DNA of 44,633 nt from assembly GCF_003968755.1 (NCBI RefSeq), contig NZ_RYDL01000018.1, forward strand, positions 1 to 44,633. Reading direction: 5' to 3'. Below, in pieces: positions 8,673 to 17,058 of the stretch (positions within the stretch are counted from its first letter, which is position 1; every line of letters starts with the position of its first letter). This DNA is from Flavobacterium sp. RSP15 (GTDB taxonomy: Bacteria; Bacteroidota; Bacteroidia; Flavobacteriales; Flavobacteriaceae). The notes below the pieces were generated by a model. The model made no database searches. It saw only the letters and a program-made list of their open reading frames with translations, and was not told where the DNA came from. The translations under genes were made by a program, and so were the position numbers.

Positions 8673-10340
8673 TTAAAAACCGTTATTCTGAGTTACTGTG
8701 CCTATTGGCAGTGCATCAATATACCGCTGTGGAAGTGGGAAATATTCGTTTTTCCCTTTGGTAAAGATCGCATTTGTCAAATGCGTTCTTCTTGTTTTTT
8801 CAACTTTCAAATAGGCATTTAAAACAGTATCTGCTTCTCCCCATCGAACTAAATTAAAGAAACGGTGGCCTTCCATTGCCAATTCTAAACGGGTTTCTAA
8901 ATGTACAGCAGCTCTTGCGGTAATTTTATCAGTCCAAATAGCGTTATAAGATTTAATATTGTAGTTTGCTGCGTTTGCGCTTCCATCTAAAGTCTTTACA
9001 TAAGTAGAGGTAGCAGCACGATTCCGAATTTGATTCACTAAAATTCGCGCATCATCTATTTTTCCAATTTCAATAGCGGCTTCTGCTCTCCATAAAACAA
9101 CCTCAGCATATCGAAGAATGTAATAATTCAAAGCATTTACATACGGCCAAACAGTAACATGAAAAGCAGATTTAGCAGAAACAATTCGCTTTTTAGGAGC
9201 AAATGCCCCGTAAGTTGCTAAATCTCTTGCCCAGCTGTCTTGGTATAAAACACCCAAGTCCTTATAAGGAATTCCTGGACGGCCTATTGTGATATCGATA
9301 CGTGGATCTACATTATCACTGGATACAACGTTGATGTTGTTTTCCAATGGCAAACCGTTAGCATCCGTTTTAAAGGCATTCACCAGATTCTGTGTAGGAC
9401 GGTGAAAACCATATTGGGAATAAAATGGACCTCCTGGCGCTGATAAGCGATCTCCAATACTCCCGTTATACGAACTAGGTTGACCATCTTTAACAGAATG
9501 TTGTATAGCAAAAATTACTTCCTTATTATTATCATTTTCCGGTAAAAATATTTGCTGAAAATCAGCTAGTAAGCCATAATTACTACTCATTATTTCGGTC
9601 GTAGCATCATAGGCTAATTGCCATTTGTTTTGGAAAACATAACATTTAGCCAAATAAGATTTAGCTGCGATCTTGGTTGGTCGCCCTAACTCTGTTTGTG
9701 TAACGGGTAGATCGGCATAGGCCAATTGAAAATCGGTTTCGATTTTAGTCCACAATTCCGCTGAGCTGAAAGTCGTATTGGATTTAGCGTAATCAGCTAC
9801 TGTAGCTGCCGTTTCATCAATATACGGGATACGATTGTATATTTTTTTTAACTCAAAATAAAAATGTCCTCTTAGGAATCGTAATTCTGCCATTCGTTTA
9901 ACTTTCAAACTGGTTTCAAAATCAGGAGAAGCATTTAACAATCGCATGGCTTCATTTGCCCGTTTCACCCCTTCGTACAGTGCCACCCATTTACGTTCTA
10001 TATCCAACGTGGTCGAGTTTTCATTGTAAATCTCCATTTGGTGAATATTGTTCTGATCTCCAGTTCCACCACCGCCTTTATAACTGTCATCCGACGTGAC
10101 ATCTCCAAAACTCCAATTCGAACTTGGTGAATTAAGGGCATTTGAGGCTCCGTCAATTTGTCCGTTTAAAACGCTGTAGGCGGATATAATGGCGCGTTCT
10201 ACATTAGCCGGCTTCGTCATTTCGGAAGGATCAACTTCACCGTATGTAACTTCTTCTAAAAATGTATCAGAACAAGAACTCATTTGAAGTCCTAAAGCCA
10301 GAAAAGCTACTATTTTTATTGTGTTTTTTATTCGCATCAT
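8673..10340 (-). CDS. SusD/RagB family glycan-binding lipoprotein
   Basis: Surface lipoprotein of the SusCD importer, which captures glycans and closes over the SusC barrel. The signal peptide ends in a lipobox, QMSSC, followed by the usual acidic SusD start. Tetratricopeptide-like helices (ELRFLRGHFYFELKKIYNRIPY, of which the LRGHFYFEL core is typical) and the C-terminal ARAAVHLETRLELAMEGHRFFNLVRWG signature, especially EGHRFFNLVRWG, identify the family. Length, 555 aa, is normal. It starts 8 bases after the SusC stop, so it is in the same transcript. Either of two adjacent ATG codons may be used. The substrate cannot be read from SusD itself; the linked GH92 suggests mannose-containing glycan. 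Confidence 0.95.
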   Translation of the reverse strand: MMRIKNTIKIVAFLALGLQMSSCSDTFLEEVTYGEVDPSEMTKPANVERAIISAYSVLNGQIDGASNALNSPSSNWSFGDVTSDDSYKGGGGTGDQNNIHQMEIYNENSTTLDIERKWVALYEGVKRANEAMRLLNASPDFETSLKVKRMAELRFLRGHFYFELKKIYNRIPYIDETAATVADYAKSNTTFSSAELWTKIETDFQLAYADLPVTQTELGRPTKIAAKSYLAKCYVFQNKWQLAYDATTEIMSSNYGLLADFQQIFLPENDNNKEVIFAIQHSVKDGQPSSYNGSIGDRLSAPGGPFYSQYGFHRPTQNLVNAFKTDANGLPLENNINVVSSDNVDPRIDITIGRPGIPYKDLGVLYQDSWARDLATYGAFAPKKRIVSAKSAFHVTVWPYVNALNYYILRYAEVVLWRAEAAIEIGKIDDARILVNQIRNRAATSTYVKTLDGSANAANYNIKSYNAIWTDKITARAAVHLETRLELAMEGHRFFNLVRWGEADTVLNAYLKVEKTRRTHLTNAIFTKGKNEYFPLPQRYIDALPIGTVTQNNGF

Positions 10341-10348
10341 TTTTAAAT

Positions 10349-13300
10349 TTAAAAGTTTAAATTACAGCCAAAAGTAAATGTTCGTGAAGTGGGATAAATT
10401 CCTCTATCGATACCTATATCAAGATTTCGGTTGCTTGAAGAATAACTTTGCAGCCCAATTTGTGGTGTCAAACCACTATATTTGGTAATTGTAAATACAT
10501 TACTCGCCTGACCATACAAACGCAATTTCATTCCGGCTAGAACTTCTGGAGCAAAAGTATAACCCATTTGTAAATTGTTTAGTTTAAAATACGAACCATC
10601 CTCTACATAATACGAAGAAGGTCGAATGTTGTTATTTCTGTCATCTAAAGACAATCTTGGAATAGAAGAATTAGGATTGTCAATCGTCCAGGCGCCTAAT
10701 AATGCACTGTCTTTATTATAAGCAGCCTGATTAAAGAAATTAGTTTTGTATTTTGTCAGATTATAGATGTCATTTCCAAAACTTCCGTTAAAAAACATTC
10801 CTAAATCAAACTGTTTGTATTTCAAATTGATATTAAAACCCAACATGATATCCGGATGAGGAGAACCAATAAAAGCTCTGTCATTATTGTTAATTACTCC
10901 ATCACCATTTACATCTTTAAATTTAAGATCTCCTGCTTGCGCATTGGGCTGCATCCCATAATCGGCAACTTCTTGTTGACTGCGAAATAAGCCTTCGGAA
11001 ACAAATCCATAAAAAGATCCAATAGGTTGCCCAACGGCACTTCTGGATATTTCCTGACCAAAATTTACTGTATGTAGGGAAGAACTAGGAATTCCCAAAT
11101 AGGCAACACTGTTCAAAGTGGTCAATTCATTTTTGTATCCCGTCAGATTCAAAGCAAGATCATAGGAGAAATTACTAATTTTATCGGCATAATTTAAATC
11201 CAATTCAAAACCGTGGTTTTTCATTTGCCCATCATTAATCCATTGTCCGTCATTTGTACCTCCATAAGTTAAGGGAATTACATTATAAACGAGAATATCA
11301 TTAGTCTCTTTGTTGTAATATTCTGCCGTTACATTTAATTTATTATTAAAAAAACCAAGATCCAATCCAATTGTTTTTTGAGTCGTAGTTTCCCAAGATA
11401 AATTCGCATTCGAAACTCTCGTTTGTGTCAATCCTGTTGCAATCACATTTTGCCCTCCAATGGCATAATCAGAATAATTATTATTGTTAGAATAACTATC
11501 CACCGTAGAATAGGACGGTAATTCTTGATTGCCGGTTTGTCCCCAACTCGCACGAAGTAAAAAGGAAGTAAATGTGTTTCCAAAATCAAAAAATTCTTCC
11601 TTGTCTAATCTCCATCCACCAGAAATTGCAGGAAAGGTACCCCAATTATTATTGGCTAATCTAGAAGTCCCATCTCTTCTAACTGTGGCACTAACGATAT
11701 ATTTTTGATTAAAATTGTAATTCACTCTACCAAAATAGCTGTTCAAAGCCCATTCATTTGCAGTTCCCATATTTAATTGATTTTCGGTGCCATAACTTAA
11801 ATATCTGAAATTGGGATCTTCATAAAGGAAATTTTGACGAGAAGCACCAAAACCCTCGTAATAATATTTAATCGCTTCTTGTCCTAAAAGCACATCCAGA
11901 TTGTGTTGACCAAATTGTTTTTGGTAATTTAAAGTATTGGATATCGTAAGTTGATAATTAAAACTATTGCTTGTAGTTAAAGCATTTTTAACATTTTGTG
12001 AAAGAATCTCATTAAAAACAGGTGAAAAATTCCTGAAATTATAATTTTGAAAGTCCAGTCCCAAAGAAGTTTTAAATGTAAAATCACTAATTTTTACACT
12101 GGCAAACACATTTCCTAAAGCCTGAATTCGCTTTTGTTTGTTTTCTTTGGCCCGCGTTAAACTGCCCAATGGATTCGGAATATCATTGATTGGGTTACCC
12201 GCAAAATTTCCGTTGATATCATACACCGGAACAATAGAAGGAAACTGTAAGGCATTGTAAACAATACTTCCCAAAGAGCTATTCGTTCCTGTTGCAACTT
12301 GCTCCGAATAAGAAGCCGTAAAATTTTCGCCAATAGTCAGAAAGTCTTTTACTTTATAACTAGAATTAAATCGTGCCGAAAAACGCTCAAAACCAGTATG
12401 CTTTATAATTCCTTCCTGATTAAAATAACCAAGTGTAAAAGCGTGTTGACTTTTTTCATCTCCTTTTGACAATGATAAATTATAGGAATGAACTGCTGCA
12501 GGTCGCATGATTTCATTAATCCATTTCACATCACCACTTGGAATCGTATTGGCAGCATTGAGAAATGCCGGTATTGTAGGCGAATTAGGATTACTACCAT
12601 AGATCCCGCTTGATGGAACTTTCCCGTCATTTTTAGTTGCTTGCCAAAGTAAGTCTCCATACTGTTGCGCATTCAACATAGTAGGCAAATTAAATACCGA
12701 TTGAACACCGGAATACCCATCAAATTGCATTTCAGTTTTTCCAGTTTTACCTCCCTTTTTGGTGGTTATAACGACAACTCCATTAGCCGCACGAGAGCCA
12801 TAAATAGAAGACGAGGCAGCATCTTTTAATACTTGAAGCGTTTCTATGTCGGATGGATTGATTCCATTTAAACCATTGGAAGCAGGAACCCCATCAATAA
12901 TTACCAACGGATCATTATTGTTAATAGTGCTAAACCCGCGTACCCGAATAGAAGAGCCTCCGCCTGGGCTATTGTCACTCATGATTTGAACACCCGGCAA
13001 ACGGCCTTCCAGCATTTCAGTTACATTCGCTTTAGGCTGTGATACAATCTCTTTCATTTTTACAGACGATACTGAACCGGTAACATTTCGTCTTTGTTCT
13101 GTTCCATACCCCATAACAACAACTTCGTTTAATTGAGAAGCCGATTCCGAAAGCATTACTTTTATTTCCGTCTGGTTTTCAATATTAATTTCTTTGGTCT
13201 CAAATCCGATATAACTCACCGATAAAACCGTTGTATTTGCTGGAACACTAATCGTGAATTTTCCGTCAAAATCCGTTGTTGCAGTGATCGTGGTTCCTAC

Positions 13301-13750
13301 TACAAAAACAGAAGCTCCAGGTATTGGCAAATTAGATTCGTCTAAAACCACTCCTGTAATTTTTCGGTTTTCCTGATTCTTTTTTGCCGTGCTTTTTGGA
13401 GTAATCCCAACCAATTCTTTGACTAAAACGCCATTTTTAGTGATCTTAAAATCAAGACTCACCTTAGTTTTCAAAACGGCTAATACCTGATTTAAATCTT
13501 GGTTGTTGATGGTAATAGAAATTTTCTTTTGAAGAAATTTTTGGTCGGACATATAAATAAACCTATTGTTTATTTGTCGTTCTATAAGAGTAAAGGTTTG
13601 CTTTATGGAAACGTCTTTTAGATTTAAATTGATTTTCTCTTTTTTGACTGCAATCTCTTCAATAGCAATTGTATTTGAAGTCTTTGAATAAGATATTCCA
13701 TTACCAAACAGAAGCAATAAGGATACCGTTAGAATAATTTTTTGTTTCAT
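10349..13750 (-). CDS. SusC/RagA family TonB-dependent transporter with STN signalling domain
   Basis: Outer-membrane importer of 1133 aa. Domains in order: signal peptide (1-22); STN domain (about 40-112), which in TonB-dependent transducers contacts a FecR-type anti-sigma factor; carboxypeptidase-regulatory-like beta domain (about 129-201, ITGVVLDESNLPIPGASV); plug domain starting near LNEVVVMGYGTEQRR; then the beta-barrel to a C-terminal aromatic residue. The STN domain and the sigma/FecR genes directly upstream show that this protein both imports and senses its ligand. Seventy-one bases separate it from the sigma gene. No clear TAnnTTTG element is visible in that gap, which fits read-through from, or activation by, the adjacent sigma factor. 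Confidence 0.96.
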   Translation of the reverse strand: MKQKIILTVSLLLLFGNGISYSKTSNTIAIEEIAVKKEKINLNLKDVSIKQTFTLIERQINNRFIYMSDQKFLQKKISITINNQDLNQVLAVLKTKVSLDFKITKNGVLVKELVGITPKSTAKKNQENRKITGVVLDESNLPIPGASVFVVGTTITATTDFDGKFTISVPANTTVLSVSYIGFETKEINIENQTEIKVMLSESASQLNEVVVMGYGTEQRRNVTGSVSSVKMKEIVSQPKANVTEMLEGRLPGVQIMSDNSPGGGSSIRVRGFSTINNNDPLVIIDGVPASNGLNGINPSDIETLQVLKDAASSSIYGSRAANGVVVITTKKGGKTGKTEMQFDGYSGVQSVFNLPTMLNAQQYGDLLWQATKNDGKVPSSGIYGSNPNSPTIPAFLNAANTIPSGDVKWINEIMRPAAVHSYNLSLSKGDEKSQHAFTLGYFNQEGIIKHTGFERFSARFNSSYKVKDFLTIGENFTASYSEQVATGTNSSLGSIVYNALQFPSIVPVYDINGNFAGNPINDIPNPLGSLTRAKENKQKRIQALGNVFASVKISDFTFKTSLGLDFQNYNFRNFSPVFNEILSQNVKNALTTSNSFNYQLTISNTLNYQKQFGQHNLDVLLGQEAIKYYYEGFGASRQNFLYEDPNFRYLSYGTENQLNMGTANEWALNSYFGRVNYNFNQKYIVSATVRRDGTSRLANNNWGTFPAISGGWRLDKEEFFDFGNTFTSFLLRASWGQTGNQELPSYSTVDSYSNNNNYSDYAIGGQNVIATGLTQTRVSNANLSWETTTQKTIGLDLGFFNNKLNVTAEYYNKETNDILVYNVIPLTYGGTNDGQWINDGQMKNHGFELDLNYADKISNFSYDLALNLTGYKNELTTLNSVAYLGIPSSSLHTVNFGQEISRSAVGQPIGSFYGFVSEGLFRSQQEVADYGMQPNAQAGDLKFKDVNGDGVINNNDRAFIGSPHPDIMLGFNINLKYKQFDLGMFFNGSFGNDIYNLTKYKTNFFNQAAYNKDSALLGAWTIDNPNSSIPRLSLDDRNNNIRPSSYYVEDGSYFKLNNLQMGYTFAPEVLAGMKLRLYGQASNVFTITKYSGLTPQIGLQSYSSSNRNLDIGIDRGIYPTSRTFTFGCNLNF

Positions 13751-13821
13751 TTTATCTGTGATTATTTATTGTTTTTTACAAACCAAAACTGATTTTAGAA
13801 TAGTTGGTTTTCTATTAATTA

Positions 13822-14430
13822 TTAGATGGAGTTCAGCAACCCTCTTTTTTTATAGGATTCTAAAGCCCTACTAATATATTTAAGTGCAATAGCGATATGA
13901 TTTTCAACCGTTTTAGGGGTGACGTTTTGAATTTCCGCAATTTCTTTGTATTTTAATCCATCGATTCTACTGAGTTCAAATGCCTGACGTGATTTTTTAG
14001 GAATAATATCTAATATTTCACGTATCAAATTAGTATTCATTTCTTTTTGTTCATTTTCAATAATCTCCTGCTCCCTACTGGGCGAAAATATAGAGTTTAT
14101 AGTTTTTGTTTCTTCGATTTGTTGGTGAAATGGCTCTGATTTTCGTATTTTTTTTAAACTATTTTTCACAATTACATAGATGTAAGATTTAGGGTTTTTA
14201 ATTGTATCAAGAATATTTCTATTGGTCCACAACTGAATAAAAATATCAGCCACTTTTTCTTCAACAAGGCACGAGTTCGATTCATAACTCATTCCAAAAC
14301 GGCACAGAGACGTGTAATACCTTTTAAAGAAAAGTTCCATCGCCTCGTATCGACCATTCTGAATTTGCTGAAATAAATAATCGTCTGAAAAGCAATCACT
14401 ACTAGCCATTTTTGTTGCATTAATTTTCAT
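13822..14430 (-). CDS. ECF-type RNA polymerase sigma factor
   Basis: 202-aa extracytoplasmic-function sigma factor of the Bacteroidota sigma-70 type. Region 2 (about residues 25-90) contains YTSLCRFG and VADIFIQLWTNRN; region 4 (about 140-195) contains IPKKSRQAFELSRIDGLKYKEIA and VTPKTVENHI, the helix-turn-helix that reads the -35 region. It should drive the SusCD genes downstream once released by its anti-sigma factor. Its start overlaps the end of the FecR gene by 11 bases, so the pair is translationally coupled. The order is reversed relative to the usual sigma-then-anti-sigma layout. The ATG at 14430 could be replaced by an internal ATG eight codons in. Confidence 0.93.
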   Translation of the reverse strand: MKINATKMASSDCFSDDYLFQQIQNGRYEAMELFFKRYYTSLCRFGMSYESNSCLVEEKVADIFIQLWTNRNILDTIKNPKSYIYVIVKNSLKKIRKSEPFHQQIEETKTINSIFSPSREQEIIENEQKEMNTNLIREILDIIPKKSRQAFELSRIDGLKYKEIAEIQNVTPKTVENHIAIALKYISRALESYKKRGLLNSI

Positions 14431-15397
14431 GGTACTTGGATATCTCGATGTTGTTTTGAATAGTTTTTGTGATGCTTACCTCTGAAATAAACTCCAGAGA
14501 CGTTATAAATTCATCAATTGTCTGGTTTTTAAAAGCTCCTTTTATATGCTGATTTGCAATGTCAGCATCCTTAATGATAAAATTTACTCCATAGAATTGA
14601 TTGATTTTTGGGAGCGCATCTTCAAATTTTTCATCATCCAAGATAAGTATATTGTCTTTCCAAGCAGCAACCTTATTCACATCAAAATTTCTTTTGATCA
14701 CTAACTTGGTTTTAGAATTCCATACTAATTCTTCATTTGGCAATAGGTTAATTTCATCCTTACTTTCTTTAAGCAATACGTTTACTTTTCCTTTTGCCAA
14801 AGAAACAGTTTGATCAATGGCATTGCTACTGACATTAAATTCTGTTCCTAAAACTTTCACATCAAAACCATTTGTATGTACAACAAAAGGAGAATTAGTA
14901 TTCTTCGTAACTTTAAAGAAAGCTTCCCCTTGCAACCAGATGGCTCTTTGTGTACTGAAATCACTGGAATATTTAACTTCACTGCCTGAATTTAAAATAA
15001 CGGTGCTGCTATCCGGTAACTTAAAAGTTAGCCGCTGCCCTTTAAGGGCAATTTTATGATTGGTATACCCAGAAGGAGTCATTCCTATAAAATAAAAACC
15101 CAGACAAAAAACCATAAGAAAAGCCATAGCAAAAACAGCCTTCTTTTTGATAGAAATTTTTACGGATTTTATCTTTTCTGGTTTATTATATTTAGTGATG
15201 ATTTCCTCAAAAGAAATAGTTCGTATAGGCACTTCACTATTGGGATAATTCATCCAAATGGTTTGAAAATTTTCAAAAACTGCAAGGAGATCATCATCTA
15301 AAGAAAGCTCAATTTCAAACACAGATCGCTCTGCTATAGACATTTCGTTGGCAAGATACCGCACACATTTTTTTTCTTTCTGACTAACATTCAACAT
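14420..15397 (-). CDS. FecR family anti-sigma factor
   Basis: 325-aa single-pass inner-membrane regulator. An N-terminal cytoplasmic part (1-85) that would bind the sigma factor is followed by one membrane helix (about 87-104, AVFAMAFLMVFCLGFYFIG). The periplasmic FecR domain (about 112-210) includes LPDSSTVILNSGSEVKY and FKVTKNTNSPFVVHT, and a C-terminal DUF4974-like domain (about 250-320) should meet the STN domain of SusC. It is the first gene of the locus, transcribed ahead of the sigma gene. The 511 bases upstream separate it from a divergent gene and probably hold the promoter for the whole locus. Confidence 0.93.
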   Translation of the reverse strand: MLNVSQKEKKCVRYLANEMSIAERSVFEIELSLDDDLLAVFENFQTIWMNYPNSEVPIRTISFEEIITKYNKPEKIKSVKISIKKKAVFAMAFLMVFCLGFYFIGMTPSGYTNHKIALKGQRLTFKLPDSSTVILNSGSEVKYSSDFSTQRAIWLQGEAFFKVTKNTNSPFVVHTNGFDVKVLGTEFNVSSNAIDQTVSLAKGKVNVLLKESKDEINLLPNEELVWNSKTKLVIKRNFDVNKVAAWKDNILILDDEKFEDALPKINQFYGVNFIIKDADIANQHIKGAFKNQTIDEFITSLEFISEVSITKTIQNNIEISKYHEN

Positions 15398-15908
15398 AAA
15401 AAATTCTCTTTACTAATAGGAGTCAAAATAAGAGAAATACCCCTAGTTTTCAATACCATCAAATTGACACGATATCGTTAATGAATTGTTAATCGTCCGG
15501 TTTAAATCAGCTTTGAATAGCTGAGCTTGAGAAAACACGCAAAGTCACAGTACTAACAGAGATATCAAAAAAAAGCAATAGCCTTTATTTATGAAAAAGA
15601 TCCATGATTAATACTTTCCAAAAAAATAACGAAAAGATATTTCCTATTGAAAAAAGCCTATAGTATTGCAACTGGGACAATGAATTTATCACCCCTGGAA
15701 AAGCCAAGTCTTATTAGCGTGGAAAATAGTATATAAGGGACTTAAGTACTACTAGATATATTAAAAAACACTTCCATTTCATAAAACGGAACAACATAAT
15801 AAATAAGGTTTTAACAGTAAGACATTCATTTAACTTCTTTTTTTATCGGACAATAATGGCTACTTTTATAAAAATTATTCAGGCTAGCCTACCACCAAAA
15901 AAAATGAA
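15398..15908. other. Intergenic region between divergent FecR and NIPSNAP genes
   Basis: No convincing gene in 511 A/T-rich bases. For the minus strand, a TTG (15451-15453 on the plus strand, read in reverse) and a TATTTTG (15424-15430) are 20 bases apart and lie about 27 bases before the FecR start; this is a weak candidate promoter for the locus. For the plus strand only a poor match (TACTTTTA, about 40-50 bases before the NIPSNAP start) is visible. A three-codon frame, ATG AAA TGA at 15904, overlaps the NIPSNAP start and is probably chance. Confidence 0.5.
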
Positions 15909-16718
15909 ATGAAATTAACCAACCTATTTTTCACACTGCTGATCGTATTTACTAATACCAGTTTTAAACCGGTACCCGCGCAAACGATTGTACCAACACC
16001 TGTTCAAAAACCTAGGGAATTGTATCAGCTCAAAACCTATATTTTCAAGACAGAACAACAAGAACAAACAACTGACAAGTACCTAAAAGAAGCTTATTTG
16101 CCGGGATTAAAAAAACTGGGAATCAAAAATATTGGGGTATTCAAGTTAAAACCAAACGCCACAGATACCTTGAAAAAAATTGTGGTACTGATTCCGTTTT
16201 CCACTTTGGAACAATTCCTTGCACTTGACGAAAAACTAGCTAAAGACAAAACCTACTTAACTGCGGGATCAGCCTATTTGAATGCGGTTTACAATGAACC
16301 TTCATACTTGAGAATAGAATCCGTTTTGTTACAGGCTTTTTCAGACCATCCTTTCCTGACAAAACCCGCTTTGAACAGCACAAGATCCAGTCGTGTATAC
16401 GAATTGAGAAGCTACGAATCAGCCACAGAAGCAATTTACGCCAACAAAGTAGCCATGTTTAACAGAGGAGGAGAAATAAAACTCTTTGATCGATTGGGAT
16501 TTAATGCAGTTTTTTATGGCGAAGTGATCTCTGGTCCCAAAATGCCAAACCTTATGTACCTCACTACTTTCGCAGATCAAACAAGCCGGGAAGCACATTG
16601 GAAATCTTTTGTAGATTCGCCGGAATGGAAAGCCCTAATTGCCATGGAAAAATATAAAAATAATATTTCCCACATCGACATCACTTTTTTGTATCCAACT
16701 GATTATTCTGATTATTAG
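15909..16718 (+). CDS. Secreted NIPSNAP family protein
   Basis: 269 aa with a signal peptide (MKLTNLFFTLLIVFTNTSF, cleavage probably after PAQ). Two NIPSNAP/dimeric alpha-beta-barrel-like halves follow. The first starts at RELYQLKTYIFKT. The second starts at RVYELRSYESATEA and includes MPNLMYLTTFADQTSREAHW, of which MYLTTFADQTSREAHW is the family-typical part, then DSPEWKAL. The biochemical role of bacterial NIPSNAP proteins is unknown; exported versions are common in Bacteroidota. It stands alone, diverging from the FecR-sigma locus, and is followed by a terminator-like hairpin, so it is probably a single-gene transcript. Nothing ties it to the glycan locus beyond position. Confidence 0.85.
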   Translation: MKLTNLFFTLLIVFTNTSFKPVPAQTIVPTPVQKPRELYQLKTYIFKTEQQEQTTDKYLKEAYLPGLKKLGIKNIGVFKLKPNATDTLKKIVVLIPFSTLEQFLALDEKLAKDKTYLTAGSAYLNAVYNEPSYLRIESVLLQAFSDHPFLTKPALNSTRSSRVYELRSYESATEAIYANKVAMFNRGGEIKLFDRLGFNAVFYGEVISGPKMPNLMYLTTFADQTSREAHWKSFVDSPEWKALIAMEKYKNNISHIDITFLYPTDYSDY

Positions 16719-17025
16719 TTTTGCTTCTAGACATCTTGCAAAACCAACTACAGGTGGTTTTCTTTTAATCCTACATAGAAACCAAAAAAAAATAAAATAC
16801 CTCTCTTATTTTCTGTTGGAATTTGGTTTAATGTTCAGAGGTCTTTCCTTTATGAAAACGGCTATAAAAACTCAGGTACAAGACCTAAAAACGGTTAATG
16901 CGCCTTAAATTTATATCAAAAATTTAATGCAATATTTTTTTGATTTTATACTAACTTTCCTTTTTTAAATTTTGACCTTTGTTTACTTATTCCATTTGTA
17001 CTTGAAATTGCAATTCTGATTTAAT
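16719..17025. other. Intergenic region NIPSNAP to tamB
   Basis: 307 bases with no supported gene. The start holds a terminator hairpin (16740-16766), and the end holds a candidate tamB promoter that runs on into 17038. Short open frames here lack start context and family features. Confidence 0.5.
16740..16766 (+). terminator. Terminator after the NIPSNAP gene
   Basis: A 7-bp perfect inverted repeat (16740-16746 with 16755-16761) with an 8-base loop and a T-rich tail, 22 bases after the stop codon. The stem is short and contains only two G-C pairs. Confidence 0.5.
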
Positions 17026-17038
17026 TTGGTTATTTTTA
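17008..17038 (+). promoter_or_regulatory. Candidate tamB promoter
   Basis: TTG at 17008-17010, a 20-base spacer and TATTTTTA at 17031-17038, which matches the Bacteroidota -33/-7 pattern except for the last base. If real, transcription starts near 17045. That would rule out the TTG at 17026 as the tamB start. Confidence 0.45.
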
Positions 17039-17058
17039 GCCACAAAATAAAACCACTT

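Noticed and set aside
16639..16908. 89-residue open frame overlapping the end of the NIPSNAP gene
   Set aside because: It starts inside a well-supported gene in another frame, contains the terminator hairpin and has no family features.
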